Below, in pieces: positions 34,414 through 43,389 of a DNA stretch of 64,000 nt. The stretch comes from Alphaproteobacteria bacterium. Its GTDB lineage: Bacteria > Pseudomonadota > Alphaproteobacteria > Caulobacterales > Parvularculaceae. How positions within the stretch are numbered: position 1 is the first letter of the stretch; each line of letters starts with the position of its first letter. The notes below the pieces were generated by a model. It was not told the DNA's origin. It did not search any database and saw only the letters and a program-made list of their open reading frames with translations. A program made the position numbers and the translations under genes. The stretch spans positions 62,001-126,000 of the forward strand of contig WGLS01000001.1 in assembly GCA_016125455.1 (NCBI GenBank). The letters run 5' to 3'.

Positions 34414-35226
34414 ATGGTACAGCTAACGCTCCCCGCTAATTCCAAGGTCCGGAAGGACGGCAGAACGTATTCGACGAAGTCTGGCGACGGCGCGAAAATG
34501 CGCCGCTTCCGGCTCTACCGCTACGACCCGGACAGCGGCGAGAATCCACGGGAAGACGCCTACAACGTCGATGTCTCCGGCGTGTCGATGGTTCTCGACG
34601 CCCTTATCAAGATCAAGGCCGAAGCTGATCCGACCGTGACGTTTCGCCGGTCGTGCCGTGAAGGCGTGTGCGGCTCGTGCGCGATGAACATCAATGGGTC
34701 GAACACTCTCGCCTGCACCAAGGGGATGGACGAACTCGGCGACGGCGACGTTACGATCTACCCCTTGCCGCACCAACCGGTCGTCAAGGACCTTGTGACC
34801 GATCTAACCAAGTTTTACGAACAACACGCGGCGATCGAACCATTCCTTCATTCATCGGTCGCCGACGATGAGACGGAAATTCATCAGACGAAGGAAGATC
34901 GTGAAAAGCTCGACGGGCTTTACGAGTGCATTCTCTGCGCATGCTGCTCCACGTCATGCCCTTCATACTGGTGGAATGGCGACAAGGGCGACCCGAAGGA
35001 GGAATACCTTGGGCCAGCGGCATTATTGCAGGCCTATCGCTGGATTTCCGATAGCCGTGACGAAAAGCGGAGCGCCCGTCTGGATGCGCTGGATGATCCG
35101 TTCAAGCTCTATCGCTGCCACACCATCATGAACTGCGCACAGGTCTGTCCAAAAGGCCTGAACCCGGCGAAAGCCATTGCCGAAATCCGCAAGCTGATGG
35201 TCAATCGACCAAGGGCCTCCGATTGA
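34414..35226 (+). CDS. sdhB: Succinate dehydrogenase iron-sulfur subunit
   Basis: 270 residues. [2Fe-2S] ligands in [16 protein letters not shown] with the later Cys in TLAC; [4Fe-4S] in [12 protein letters not shown]; [3Fe-4S] in [14 protein letters not shown]. It relays electrons from SdhA FAD to the quinone site. The length is normal, with a slightly long basic N-terminus. It sits 6.9 kb downstream of sdhA, with eight or so unrelated genes on both strands between, so it needs its own promoter. Confidence 0.97.
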   Translation: MVQLTLPANSKVRKDGRTYSTKSGDGAKMRRFRLYRYDPDSGENPREDAYNVDVSGVSMVLDALIKIKAEADPTVTFRRSCREGVCGSCAMNINGSNTLACTKGMDELGDGDVTIYPLPHQPVVKDLVTDLTKFYEQHAAIEPFLHSSVADDETEIHQTKEDREKLDGLYECILCACCSTSCPSYWWNGDKGDPKEEYLGPAALLQAYRWISDSRDEKRSARLDALDDPFKLYRCHTIMNCAQVCPKGLNPAKAIAEIRKLMVNRPRASD

Positions 35227-35228
35227 TC

Positions 35229-35246
35229 GGACCGCGCCGGCGGTCC
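35229..35246. terminator. Hairpin between sdhB and the convergent thioesterase gene
   Basis: GGACCGC-GCCG-GCGGTCC, a perfect 7-bp stem with a tetraloop lying between two convergent stops (35226 and 35251). It lacks a U tract, so it may be a bidirectional 3'-end stabiliser rather than a strict intrinsic terminator. Confidence 0.4.
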
Positions 35247-35250
35247 TACG

Positions 35251-35691
35251 TCATTCGCCACTGACGCCGAACGCATCAAGCACGTCCTTACCAACGCGAA
35301 GCGGTCGACGCGTCTCTATATCCAGCATGCACCATACGGACTTGACGAACGCCGCGGCCCTCCTTGCGCCTGGCTTCCTTATGTCGACAGTGCGCTCGAA
35401 GCGCGGACCGTTTGCCGGGCCGAGCCAGGTCCTGCCGATGACGGGATCGCCCGGCAAAACCGGATCGCGATAGTCAACTTCATGACGCAAGACGACAAAC
35501 AGTCTTCGCGCCTGAAGCGCCGGCGGCGCGGCCGTTGTCCAGTGCCGTACGGCGATTTCCTGCGCCCAACGCAGGTAGACGGCGTTGTTGACGTGACCAA
35601 GCTCGTCAAAGTCCTCAGGCTTCGGAAAAATCTCGACGTTGAAGGCCGTTTCGAAGTTCGTCGCGCCCTTTCCTTCCACATTCGGCGACAT
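35251..35691 (-). CDS. Hotdog-fold acyl-CoA thioesterase (4HBT family)
   Basis: 146 residues. The hotdog signature is PEDFDELGHVNNAVYLRWAQ with the catalytic Asp, then HEVDYRDPVLPGDPV and the C-terminal strand WCMLDIETRRPLRV. It would hydrolyse acyl-CoA or hydroxybenzoyl-CoA-type thioesters in the cytoplasm. ATG 35691 follows GGAG; the frame is open further up but without family similarity. It diverges from the ars operon. Confidence 0.85.
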   Translation of the reverse strand: MSPNVEGKGATNFETAFNVEIFPKPEDFDELGHVNNAVYLRWAQEIAVRHWTTAAPPALQARRLFVVLRHEVDYRDPVLPGDPVIGRTWLGPANGPRFERTVDIRKPGARRAAAFVKSVWCMLDIETRRPLRVGKDVLDAFGVSGE

Positions 35692-35891
35692 TCGAGAATT
35701 TTTCTCCGTTCCAATCGAATTCGCTCGCACGCCAGGCTCCCAACGCAGTCCATGGCGGACTGGTCCTCGCGAAGCCGTTGGCTGACGATAAGCTCCAGGT
35801 CCAGCTTCGCCAATCAAGCGCGTAATGTCGACAAAAGGGAAAGTTTATGCCCCACCGTGACGGCGCCCGGTCACTTGATTTTGCACGTTAC

Positions 35892-35907
35892 TTCGATAAT
35901 TATAGAA
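35892..35907 (+). promoter_or_regulatory. Palindrome at the arsR start, likely ArsR operator
   Basis: TTCGATAATTATAGAA is an A+T-rich palindrome with one mismatched pair around a perfect ATAATTAT core, ending 2 bp before the arsR ATG. ArsR/SmtB repressors bind imperfect A+T-rich dyads overlapping their own promoter or start. Its position would block both transcription and ribosome access. Confidence 0.6.
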
Positions 35908-35909
35908 AT

Positions 35910-36272
35910 ATGAAAACAGAGAGCGCCATTGCCGCCTTCGCCGCTCTCGCTCAGGAGACGCGTCTCGCCGCATTCCGCGCGTTGATCGAGGCCGGACCGG
36001 CGGGTCTTGCCGCTGGCGACGTCGCCGCGCGGTGCGGCGCGTCGGCGCCAGTCATGTCCTTTCATCTCAAGGAGCTTGTGCGCGCAGATCTTGTGAAGTC
36101 GCGACGGGACGGACGTCAGGTGATTTACGCGGCCGACTACGTAGGCGTCCGGGCACTGATCGACTTCATCATGCGCGACTGCTGCAAGGCGGACCCGACC
36201 TGCTGCGGACCATACACGGAAATTGCGGCGCAGCGACGAGCCAAAGCAACACGAAGGGAGATTGCGGGGTGA
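35910..36272 (+). CDS. arsR: ArsR-family arsenic-responsive repressor
   Basis: 120 residues, winged HTH (ASAPVMSFHLKELVRADLV is the recognition region). The metalloid site is C-terminal: DCCKADPTCCGP gives Cys at about 91, 92, 98 and 99, like the Acidithiobacillus-type ArsR with its C-terminal Cys trio rather than the alpha3 site of plasmid R773 ArsR. It should leave its operator on binding As(III). ATG 35910 is used; the longer frame reaches back through the palindrome. The stop overlaps the next start as GTGA. Confidence 0.9.
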   Translation: MKTESAIAAFAALAQETRLAAFRALIEAGPAGLAAGDVAARCGASAPVMSFHLKELVRADLVKSRRDGRQVIYAADYVGVRALIDFIMRDCCKADPTCCGPYTEIAAQRRAKATRREIAG

Positions 36273-36697
36273 AAAGGCTACACGTACACATTCAGACTGA
36301 AAACATGGAAAAATCCGTTTCCTACTATACTGCGCTGTTTGGCGCTGCGCCGGAGAAGCAGCGAGAGGACTACGCACGCTGGCTGCTTGATGATCCCTTC
36401 GCTCATGTGTCGGTTTCCTCCCATGGCGGACAATCCGGCATCGACCACGTAGGCATTTCGATCGACTCGGAGGCGGAGCTCGAGGCGTATGCTGAGCGGC
36501 TAGCAAAGGCCGACGCGATTGTACGTCCGGAACCAGGGACGACCTGCTGCTACGCGACGAGCAACAAGCACTGGAGCACGGGCCCTGACGGCGAAACGTG
36601 GGAGCTGTTCCACACGTATGGCGAGAGCGACTCCTACGGGGAGGAACCTTCCTCACCGGCCGGATCGCCTACTGCGACGTCTTCTTGCTGCGGATGA
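36269..36697 (+). CDS. arsI: ArsI/CadI family metalloenzyme (VOC fold)
   Basis: 142 residues. KRLHVHIQTENMEKSVSYY opens a VOC domain; GIDHVGI, the vicinal Cys pair in GTTCCYATSNKHW and GDGETWELFHTYG-like end (PDGETWELFHTYG) match ArsI C-As lyase / CadI proteins, with another Cys pair at the C-terminus (SSCCG). ArsI splits trivalent methylarsenicals or aromatic arsenicals; CadI is cadmium-induced. In this operon the arsenic role is the better inference. GTG start overlaps arsR. Confidence 0.85.
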   Translation: MKRLHVHIQTENMEKSVSYYTALFGAAPEKQREDYARWLLDDPFAHVSVSSHGGQSGIDHVGISIDSEAELEAYAERLAKADAIVRPEPGTTCCYATSNKHWSTGPDGETWELFHTYGESDSYGEEPSSPAGSPTATSSCCG

Positions 36698-36704
36698 AGC
36701 GCCG

Positions 36705-37148
36705 ATGCAAAAGAATATCCTGTTCCTGTGCACGGGCAATTCGGCGCGATCGATTATGGCGGAAGCGTACATGAATCACATAGGCGGAGACCGATGGCGC
36801 GCCTTTTCTGCGGGATCTCGACCCACAGGCGCGCCGAACCCGCTTGCAATCACAACGCTGCTCGCGCACGGCATCGATCCTGGCGCGCCATCTTCGAAAA
36901 GCTGGGATGAATTCTCCGGCGACGGCGCGCCACTGATGGATGTCGTCGTGACGGTCTGCGATTCGGCGGCAGCCGAAGCCTGCCCGGTCTGGCCGACGCG
37001 CCCGGATCGAACGCCAGAGAAAATTCACTGGCCATTCCCGGACCCAGCTTCCGTGGACGGCGAGGAAAACAAGAAGCGCCTGGCATTCGAATCCGTGTTT
37101 GCGAGCATTCGTCAGCGGATCGATCTTTTCGTTGAGGGTCGACGTTGA
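36705..37148 (+). CDS. arsC: Arsenate reductase, LMW-phosphatase (thioredoxin) type
   Basis: 147 residues. The phosphate-binding P-loop FLCTGNSARSIMAEA carries the nucleophilic Cys and Arg; VTVCDSAAAEACPVW carries the two further Cys that shuttle the disulfide, and WPFPDP the acid. It reduces As(V) to As(III) with thioredoxin or glutaredoxin. It begins 7 bp after the ArsI gene and overlaps the aquaporin gene start (TTGA). Confidence 0.93.
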   Translation: MQKNILFLCTGNSARSIMAEAYMNHIGGDRWRAFSAGSRPTGAPNPLAITTLLAHGIDPGAPSSKSWDEFSGDGAPLMDVVVTVCDSAAAEACPVWPTRPDRTPEKIHWPFPDPASVDGEENKKRLAFESVFASIRQRIDLFVEGRR

Positions 37149-37858
37149 CGGCGCCTTCCATCGCCCAGAAACTTGCTGCGGAGGCCATCGGCGCCGCATT
37201 GCTGCTGGCGGCGATCGTCGGCTCGGGTATCCTCGCCGTGAATCTCGCCGACGGCAATGCAGCCGTCGCATTGCTCGCCAATTCATCGACTGTCGGCGCG
37301 ATTCTTGTCGTTTTGGTCGTCATCTTCGGCCCGGTGTCCGGCGCGCACTTCAACCCGGCCGTCACGCTGGCGTTCCTTATCCGACAGGAGATTGGAGCAA
37401 AGGCGGCGCTGATGTACGTCACGGCGCAGATACTCGGCGCAGTCGCGGGCGTTCTGCTTGCGCACGCAATGTTCGAACTTCCCTATGTCCAGATCGGCGC
37501 GCAGGCGAGGACGGGCCCCGGTCAGTTCATTGGCGAGATTGTCGCGACGTTCGGCCTCCTGGCCACGATATTCGGCGCGATCGCCTACAGAAGCGAATCC
37601 GTTCCCGGACTCGTTGGCCTCTATATCGCCGCCGCGATCTGGTTCACGTCCTCAACCTGCTTCGCAAACCCCGCGGTGACAATTGCAAGGACAATTACGG
37701 ACACATTCGTCGGCATTCGTCCGATCGACGCGCCGGCATTCGTTGTAGCGCAACTTGCCGCCGCCGCTCTCGCAGCTTTCGCTGCGCATTGGTTGTTTCC
37801 AGCGCCGCCAGTCGACGATCTCAAAGCGTTCGACAGCGAGACAGGCATGAAAACCTGA
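37145..37858 (+). CDS. aqpS: Aquaglyceroporin-like channel, arsenite efflux (AqpS type)
   Basis: 237 residues, six membrane helices with two NPA boxes (SGAHFNPAVTLAF and SSTCFANPAVTIAR). AqpS in Sinorhizobium ars operons lets As(III) leave by diffusion after ArsC reduction. Start TTG 37145 overlaps the arsC stop. There is no ArsB or Acr3 pump in the operon, so this channel is the only visible exit for arsenite. The second NPA is followed by Arg, as in normal aquaporins. Confidence 0.88.
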   Translation: MTAPSIAQKLAAEAIGAALLLAAIVGSGILAVNLADGNAAVALLANSSTVGAILVVLVVIFGPVSGAHFNPAVTLAFLIRQEIGAKAALMYVTAQILGAVAGVLLAHAMFELPYVQIGAQARTGPGQFIGEIVATFGLLATIFGAIAYRSESVPGLVGLYIAAAIWFTSSTCFANPAVTIARTITDTFVGIRPIDAPAFVVAQLAAAALAAFAAHWLFPAPPVDDLKAFDSETGMKT

Positions 37859-37899
37859 GCGGTCGCGCTTTTTTAGGTAAATCAATTGTAGCTTGACGC

Positions 37900-39048
37900 A
37901 TGGCCGGACCGCTTGATCGATATGAAAACCTGGTCGCCGATGGCGTCCTGGAAGCAGACCCCATCCAGCGCGCCGCCGCGCAGCGACTTCAGAAGCTTCA
38001 CCTGATCATCTCCTCGGAGCCGCCGAAAGGGTCCCTGCTCGATCGCTTCAGGGGCATGAAAGCAATGCGGCCGTCGCCTGGCGGCATTTATCTCTGGGGC
38101 GGCGTCGGGCGCGGCAAGTCGCTGCTGATGGACATGCTGTTCAACAGCTCCCTGCTGACCGCCAAGCGACGCATTCATTTTCATGCGTTCATGGCCGAAG
38201 TGCATGACCGCGTTGCAGATATCCGGCGCACGGACGAACGCGAGCTGCGGCGCCATCCCGCATTCGACAGATCAGCCCCGAATGATCCGATGCCGCTGGT
38301 CGCCTATGATGTCGCAAAGACAGCGAAGCTCTTCTGTTTCGACGAACTTCAGATCACCGATATCGCCGACGCTATGATTATCGGCCGCCTATTGCGCGGC
38401 ATGATGGATCGCGGTTCAGTGATCGTGGCGACGTCAAACCGGCATCCAGACGATCTTTACAAGGACGGCATCAACCGACAACTGTTCGAACCAACCATTG
38501 CTCTCATCAAGGAAAGGCTCGACGTAATCCGCCTTAATGCGGCGCAGGACTACCGCCTCGCGCGGTTGCAAGCCGCGTCGACCTATCATTCGCCGCTGGG
38601 CCCGGAGGCCGACAAGGCGATGGATGCAGCGTGGGAGCAGTTCATTTGCGGCGCCCGACCGCGCGAAGAATTTGTGACCGTAAAGGGGCGTTCCCTCCGG
38701 GTGCCCGCGACGGCGCGAACGGCGGCGCGCTTTTCCTTCGATGAACTTTGTGCGCGTCCGCTAGGCGCATCGGACTATCTTGCGATCGCATCCACCTATT
38801 CGACCGTATTCCTCGACCGCATTCCGTTCCTCAGTACTGAAAAGCGCAATGAAGCCAAGCGCTTTGTTACATTGGTCGACGCTTTGTACGATACCCGGAC
38901 AAAACTTGTCTGCTCCGCTGCCGGCGAGCCTGACACGCTCTACCCACTCGGCGACGGGTCATTCGAGTTCGCTCGAACCGCGTCTCGACTCGTCGAAATG
39001 CGCTCGACGGACTACCTCGCGGCCGAGAGGCGTCCTGCGGTGGGTTGA
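37900..39048 (+). CDS. zapE: Cell division protein ZapE / AFG1-family ATPase
   Basis: 382 residues. Walker A LWGGVGRGKSLLMD, HFHAFMAEVHDR, Walker B KLFCFDELQITDIADAM and sensor VATSNRHPDDLYKDG are characteristic of ZapE/AFG1/LACE1 AAA-like ATPases. ZapE associates with the Z ring late in division in enterobacteria; the mitochondrial homologue aids complex IV turnover. In alphaproteobacteria it often lies near sdh/mdh genes, here within a few kb of sdhB. Confidence 0.92.
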   Translation: MAGPLDRYENLVADGVLEADPIQRAAAQRLQKLHLIISSEPPKGSLLDRFRGMKAMRPSPGGIYLWGGVGRGKSLLMDMLFNSSLLTAKRRIHFHAFMAEVHDRVADIRRTDERELRRHPAFDRSAPNDPMPLVAYDVAKTAKLFCFDELQITDIADAMIIGRLLRGMMDRGSVIVATSNRHPDDLYKDGINRQLFEPTIALIKERLDVIRLNAAQDYRLARLQAASTYHSPLGPEADKAMDAAWEQFICGARPREEFVTVKGRSLRVPATARTAARFSFDELCARPLGASDYLAIASTYSTVFLDRIPFLSTEKRNEAKRFVTLVDALYDTRTKLVCSAAGEPDTLYPLGDGSFEFARTASRLVEMRSTDYLAAERRPAVG

Positions 39049-39174
39049 CCAATCGCCGCCTGCGAATTCAATTTCGGCCCGTCGCCAAGCCGACAGCCTT
39101 GTGCTTTAAGCCATAGCATCCCACCGACAGCCCCCGGCAGTGCCGGGTCGATGACCGAATTGCGAGAAGGCTAA

Positions 39175-40443
39175 ATGCTCGACGCCATAAAGCGCACGAC
39201 GCCGCCAGGCTTCGCCGAACTCGCCGCGCTTGCAGCGGCGGCGATGGCGCTCAATGCGCTGGCCATCGACATGATGCTGCCAGCTCTCGGCCTGATCGGC
39301 GATGACCTGAACCTCGCAAACGCCAACGATCGTCAGCTGATCGTCGGCCTTTATCTGATCGGCAATGGCCTCGGGCAATTGCTGTTTGGTCCCCTCGTCG
39401 ACCGCTTCGGACGCCGACCGATTCTTATCGGATCGCTGGGCGCATACCTTGTCGGGTCGATACTTTCGATCATCGCCGGCTCCTTCACCCTGCTCTTGGC
39501 CGCGCGCATTTTTCAGGGCGTCGCCACGGCGGGATCGCGCGTTTCGATATTCGCGATAATCCGTGACCGGTACGCGGGCCGCAGGATGGCGAAATTGGTG
39601 TCGTTTGCGGTCACGCTTTTCATGGCGGCGCCGATCATTGCGCCGGGCATCGGCCAGGCGATCCTATTATTTTCGCCTTGGCGGGGCATCTTCGTTGCGC
39701 TCTTCCTCTACGGCTTCATTGTGACCGTCTGGGCGTTCCTGCGCCTGCCAGAAACGCTCGATCCGGCCTTTCGCACGCGCCTGAACGCACGGCGCATTTT
39801 TAACGCGTACAGAGAATTCTTCTCCGACCGGTGCGCCAGCGGCTACACGTTTGCGTCAGCGCTATGCTTCGGCGCGCTATTCGGTTACATTTCGGCGGCG
39901 GAGCAAATATTCTTTGAAGTTTTTGAAATCGGCGATTTGTTCGCGCTTGCGTTCGCGGCCGTTGCAGTTTCGCTCGGAATCGCGACGTTGACGAACGCCA
40001 GCTTTGTCGAAAGGTTCGGCATGCGCCGGCTCACTCATGGGGCGCTGATCGCATTTGTCGCAATCAACCTGGCGCATCTGTGTTTTGTTCGCCTGTTTGG
40101 CGACACCGCAGTTACCTTTGTCGGTTTCCTGTCGGCCGGCTTCTTCTGCATTGGCCTGATCGGCCCGAATTCCTCAGCGCTTGCGATGGAGCGAATGGGC
40201 CACATCGCCGGATCGGCCGCAGCCGCCAACGGATTCGCGAGCACGACGGTCGCCGGCATGCTGGGCGCTATCATTGGCCAGCAGTTTGACGGCACGACGG
40301 AACCGATCGTGGCCGGGTTCGCGATCTTCAGCGTGTTGTCCCTCGCGGTCGTCTTGTGGGTTGAACGAGGACGCCTGTTCCAGATCGGCGAGTTTGACGG
40401 CGAAACCTCCGACGGAACGTCGTCGAAGCGCGCGGCGGAATAG
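39175..40443 (+). CDS. Bcr/CflA-type MFS multidrug exporter
   Basis: 422 residues, twelve membrane helices. Motif A of MFS drug:H+ antiporters, GPLVDRFGRRPIL, follows helix 2; ALAIDMMLPALGLIGDDL in helix 1 is typical of the Bcr/CflA group (DHA1). It probably exports drugs or metabolites such as sulfonamides or bicyclomycin relatives. rimM begins 2 bp after its stop, so the two share a transcript. Confidence 0.85.
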   Translation: MLDAIKRTTPPGFAELAALAAAAMALNALAIDMMLPALGLIGDDLNLANANDRQLIVGLYLIGNGLGQLLFGPLVDRFGRRPILIGSLGAYLVGSILSIIAGSFTLLLAARIFQGVATAGSRVSIFAIIRDRYAGRRMAKLVSFAVTLFMAAPIIAPGIGQAILLFSPWRGIFVALFLYGFIVTVWAFLRLPETLDPAFRTRLNARRIFNAYREFFSDRCASGYTFASALCFGALFGYISAAEQIFFEVFEIGDLFALAFAAVAVSLGIATLTNASFVERFGMRRLTHGALIAFVAINLAHLCFVRLFGDTAVTFVGFLSAGFFCIGLIGPNSSALAMERMGHIAGSAAAANGFASTTVAGMLGAIIGQQFDGTTEPIVAGFAIFSVLSLAVVLWVERGRLFQIGEFDGETSDGTSSKRAAE

Positions 40444-40445
40444 CG

Positions 40446-41024
40446 ATGTCGGGCGCGGCGCGAACGGTTTGTCTTGGGGTCGTCGGCGGCGCGCATGGCG
40501 TGCGCGGAGAGTTCAGGATAAGGACATTTACCCAGGTTGAGGAAGATGTCGCGGCCTATGGCCCCGTCACGGTCGAAACGCCAAGTGCCGGATCAGCCGA
40601 GGTCGAGCGCTTGTCGCTTCAGATCGTCCGGGTCGTGAAACCGGGCGTCGTCCTTGCGAAGGCGCCTGAGGTTCCTTCACGGGAAGCTGTTGCGCCGCTG
40701 ACCGGCAAGAAACTCTTTGTCGACCGGACGGCGCTGCCTGATCCCGACGATGACGACGAGTTTTACGTGGAGGATCTCGTTGGCCTGGAAGCATGCCTGC
40801 CCGATGGCGCGCCAGCGGGCATTGTCGCCGCGGTGCATGATTTCGGCGCCGGCGACCTGATTGAACTGTGGCAAATCCCTGGCGTGACAGGCAGTCGGCT
40901 TATCCGATTCACCCGACAAATCGTGCCAAGAATTGATCTTGCTGCGCAACGTATCGAGCTGTCGGAAAACGCGCTCGACGAGGGCGAGGGCGAGCAGGAA
41001 CCGAGCGAAAGCTCGCGCGATTGA
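40446..41024 (+). CDS. rimM: 16S rRNA processing protein RimM
   Basis: 192 residues. N-terminal barrel starts VCLGVVGGAHGVRGEFRIRT; the PRC-barrel begins DDEFYVEDLVGLEA and ends IVPRIDLAAQRIEL. RimM helps mature the 30S head with S19. The usual upstream rpsP is missing here (an MFS gene takes its place), and trmD-rplS follow only after two other genes. Confidence 0.94.
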   Translation: MSGAARTVCLGVVGGAHGVRGEFRIRTFTQVEEDVAAYGPVTVETPSAGSAEVERLSLQIVRVVKPGVVLAKAPEVPSREAVAPLTGKKLFVDRTALPDPDDDDEFYVEDLVGLEACLPDGAPAGIVAAVHDFGAGDLIELWQIPGVTGSRLIRFTRQIVPRIDLAAQRIELSENALDEGEGEQEPSESSRD

Positions 41025-41080
41025 TTCGCCTGGCCAGGCTCGCGGCCGGCATTCCGCGGTAGTTGTCAGAAAGGCCTAAA

Positions 41081-41980
41081 GTGCTCGAACCGGAATCGAC
41101 CGCGATGAAACCGCCGCCAGAGCAATCTTCGCCTGACGTTCATCCGGCGCAAGAGGCCTTCGCCCATGCTCCCACGAGCGTGTCATTCAAGAAACTTCGC
41201 AAGCGGATTACGCGGCAGGTTCGCGAGGCGATCAGCCTCTACGGCATGGACACGCCAAATCCAGGCGGCGACCAACAAAAATGGCTCGTCTGTCTTTCCG
41301 GCGGCAAAGACAGCTACGGCCTTCTCGCGACGCTGCTGGACCTAAAGTGGCATGGCGCGCTGAACGCCGACCTCCTCGCCTGCAACCTTGACCAGGGACA
41401 GCCCGGCTTCCCAGCCGGCATTCTTCCAGCCTACCTGCAAAGCATCGGCGCCCAGCATCTTATCGTTCGCCAGGATACCTATTCGGTCGTCACCAAAAAG
41501 ATTCCGGAGGGCAAGACGTTCTGTTCTCTTTGCTCGCGGCTTCGGCGTGGCGTTCTCTACCGGGTCGCACGGGAACAAGGTTGCGACGCCATCGTGCTGG
41601 GGCACCATCGCGACGACGCGCTCGAGACGTTCATGTTGAACCTTCTCCACGGCGGCCAGCTTGCGGCCATGCCGCCAAGACTATTGAACGACGAAGGGGA
41701 TCTGTTCGTATTGCGGCCGATGATACTCTGTGCCGAGAAGGATCTTGCGAAGTTTGCCGAGCTCATGAAGTTTCCCATTATACCTTGCGACCTGTGCGGC
41801 AGCCAGGACGGGTTGCAACGAGCGGCAATGAAATCGCTGCTCGACCAGTGGGAATCGAAGCGACCGGGCGTGCGCGGTACGATGTTTCGCGCCTTGCAGA
41901 ACGTTCGGCCAGGCCATCTTGCGGATCAGGAACTTTTTGATTTCGCCGCAATCGAGCGAAGAATGGCCTCACCCGACTAG
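41081..41980 (+). CDS. ttcA: tRNA 2-thiocytidine(32) synthetase TtcA
   Basis: 299 residues. PP-loop ATPase motif [12 protein letters not shown], the iron-sulfur CxxC pair [10 protein letters not shown] and the second CDLCGSQ, plus [16 protein letters not shown], are all TtcA hallmarks. It thiolates C32 of certain tRNAs. GTG 41081 follows GAAAGG at ideal spacing; a TTG at 41063 and an ATG at 41105 are alternatives. It ends in a CTAG shared with the convergent DUF1704 gene. It lies inside what is usually the contiguous rimM-trmD pair. Confidence 0.93.
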   Translation: MLEPESTAMKPPPEQSSPDVHPAQEAFAHAPTSVSFKKLRKRITRQVREAISLYGMDTPNPGGDQQKWLVCLSGGKDSYGLLATLLDLKWHGALNADLLACNLDQGQPGFPAGILPAYLQSIGAQHLIVRQDTYSVVTKKIPEGKTFCSLCSRLRRGVLYRVAREQGCDAIVLGHHRDDALETFMLNLLHGGQLAAMPPRLLNDEGDLFVLRPMILCAEKDLAKFAELMKFPIIPCDLCGSQDGLQRAAMKSLLDQWESKRPGVRGTMFRALQNVRPGHLADQELFDFAAIERRMASPD

Positions 41981-43290
41981 CCCACAGCCGCAGGCTTCTT
42001 CATGAGGCCGGAATACCGGTTAGCCGCCGCGCGCAGATCAATCTCATTCAGGAATGTCGAATAGGAAAGGTACGACAGCAGGAACCTGAGATCAGTCGCC
42101 CATGGCGGCATATAGGCGGGCGGTTCGATGAGCCCCTCCTGCCAGAGACAGTCTACGGCAGGAAGGTCTTCAAGGTCTATCTTGCCAACGAAAAGCAGCC
42201 GTATAAGGCGTGATTCGCCATTGAGGACAGCGGCGCGCAGATAGCTGTGAACTTCAAGAAGGCCGCCAAGGTAGACCGAGTCCTTGGTGAACGGCGCGCT
42301 TCCGTCGATTACGCCGCCGCGCACCACGCGCCGTGCATTCTCAAAGGCTTCGAAAGGCGGTTCGTTTGCGCTCCGCTCTCGGAAGAAATGATACAGCTCG
42401 AGAAAGCCGGCGCCGCAAGCGGCCATGTCAATGGCAATCGTGCGATCCGCGAGCCGCTTGAATCGACTGGGATCGAGCGAGCCGGAGATGAATTCGGCAA
42501 ATACCGCAAGCCCCTCCTGCGTCCGCGCATTGCCGGGGTGACTTTCAGCCAGCAAGGGAAAGCGCGACTGGCTCCGCCCATTCATGCCAGTAGCGATGTG
42601 GACCAACGCCTCGTGCTGCAGCAACTGCGTTGCATCCAGGTCGGAGAAACTGGCGTCCGCGCGCAGCTTGATGTAATCGCGACCTGCAGCAGCTTTCGCT
42701 GAGACTTTCTTCGTGACAATTACGCGGGGAGACGCGTCGCCGAAATGTCGCGCCAGCGAAGCTTCGAGCTTCGTCTTCAAGTCAGCGGCCGTCAAGACCT
42801 CAGGCATGCCCATTCGAATGCTGGCTTCGTCATAATCCGATAACAGAGCATCAAGGCGATGAGCCAGGTCGAGTGCGGTGCGTTTGCCATCCGCGATCGG
42901 CGACTTGGGGCCGCCATAAAGATCAAGTGAATGGCGATAAAAGTCCTTCGTGCCGATCGTTGAGAGCATCGCCGCCGTCGCTTCGGTCGTGTCGGCGAAG
43001 CGACGCAGCCAATCGTGCACGAGCGAATCGCCATCAATAATCGCCCGCGCCGCAGCGACGCGCTCGAGAGAGGGGCCCGGGTCGATCTTCGGATAGATCG
43101 GCCGCGGCGGCTCTTTTTCCCCGCCTGCAAAGAACGCGTCGGCGAGATTTCGGTCCCAGGACACCGATCGCAGGACGGGCAGCCGGTCTTCCGCTTCCAG
43201 AAGCAGTCCGGCGGCTCGTTCCAACCCCGCGATCTGTTCGCTTGAAAACATCGGCATTCCAAGAATCCTTGCCGCGACCGTGTTCTTCAC
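41977..43290 (-). CDS. DUF1704 / QEGLA-motif peptidase-like protein
   Basis: 437 residues. HEALVH (HExxxH) and [11 protein letters not shown] form the putative zinc site of the family annotated as flavohemoglobin expression-modulating QEGLA motif proteins, the bacterial relatives of the vertebrate tyrosine carboxypeptidases (MATCAP/KIAA0895). The N-terminal half is helical and ends in [17 protein letters not shown] just before the metal motif. The substrate in bacteria is unknown. It shares the 99-bp divergent region with trmD. Confidence 0.82.
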   Translation of the reverse strand: MKNTVAARILGMPMFSSEQIAGLERAAGLLLEAEDRLPVLRSVSWDRNLADAFFAGGEKEPPRPIYPKIDPGPSLERVAAARAIIDGDSLVHDWLRRFADTTEATAAMLSTIGTKDFYRHSLDLYGGPKSPIADGKRTALDLAHRLDALLSDYDEASIRMGMPEVLTAADLKTKLEASLARHFGDASPRVIVTKKVSAKAAAGRDYIKLRADASFSDLDATQLLQHEALVHIATGMNGRSQSRFPLLAESHPGNARTQEGLAVFAEFISGSLDPSRFKRLADRTIAIDMAACGAGFLELYHFFRERSANEPPFEAFENARRVVRGGVIDGSAPFTKDSVYLGGLLEVHSYLRAAVLNGESRLIRLLFVGKIDLEDLPAVDCLWQEGLIEPPAYMPPWATDLRFLLSYLSYSTFLNEIDLRAAANRYSGLMKKPAAVG

Positions 43291-43389
43291 TCAAAAAGCT
43301 GTCTTGGCCCTTTGGGCAAGCGATCCCCGTTCGATGCGGCGCCGCCTTCGGCTTGCCGCGCCGGACCGGCTCGATCATACCTGATCGTC

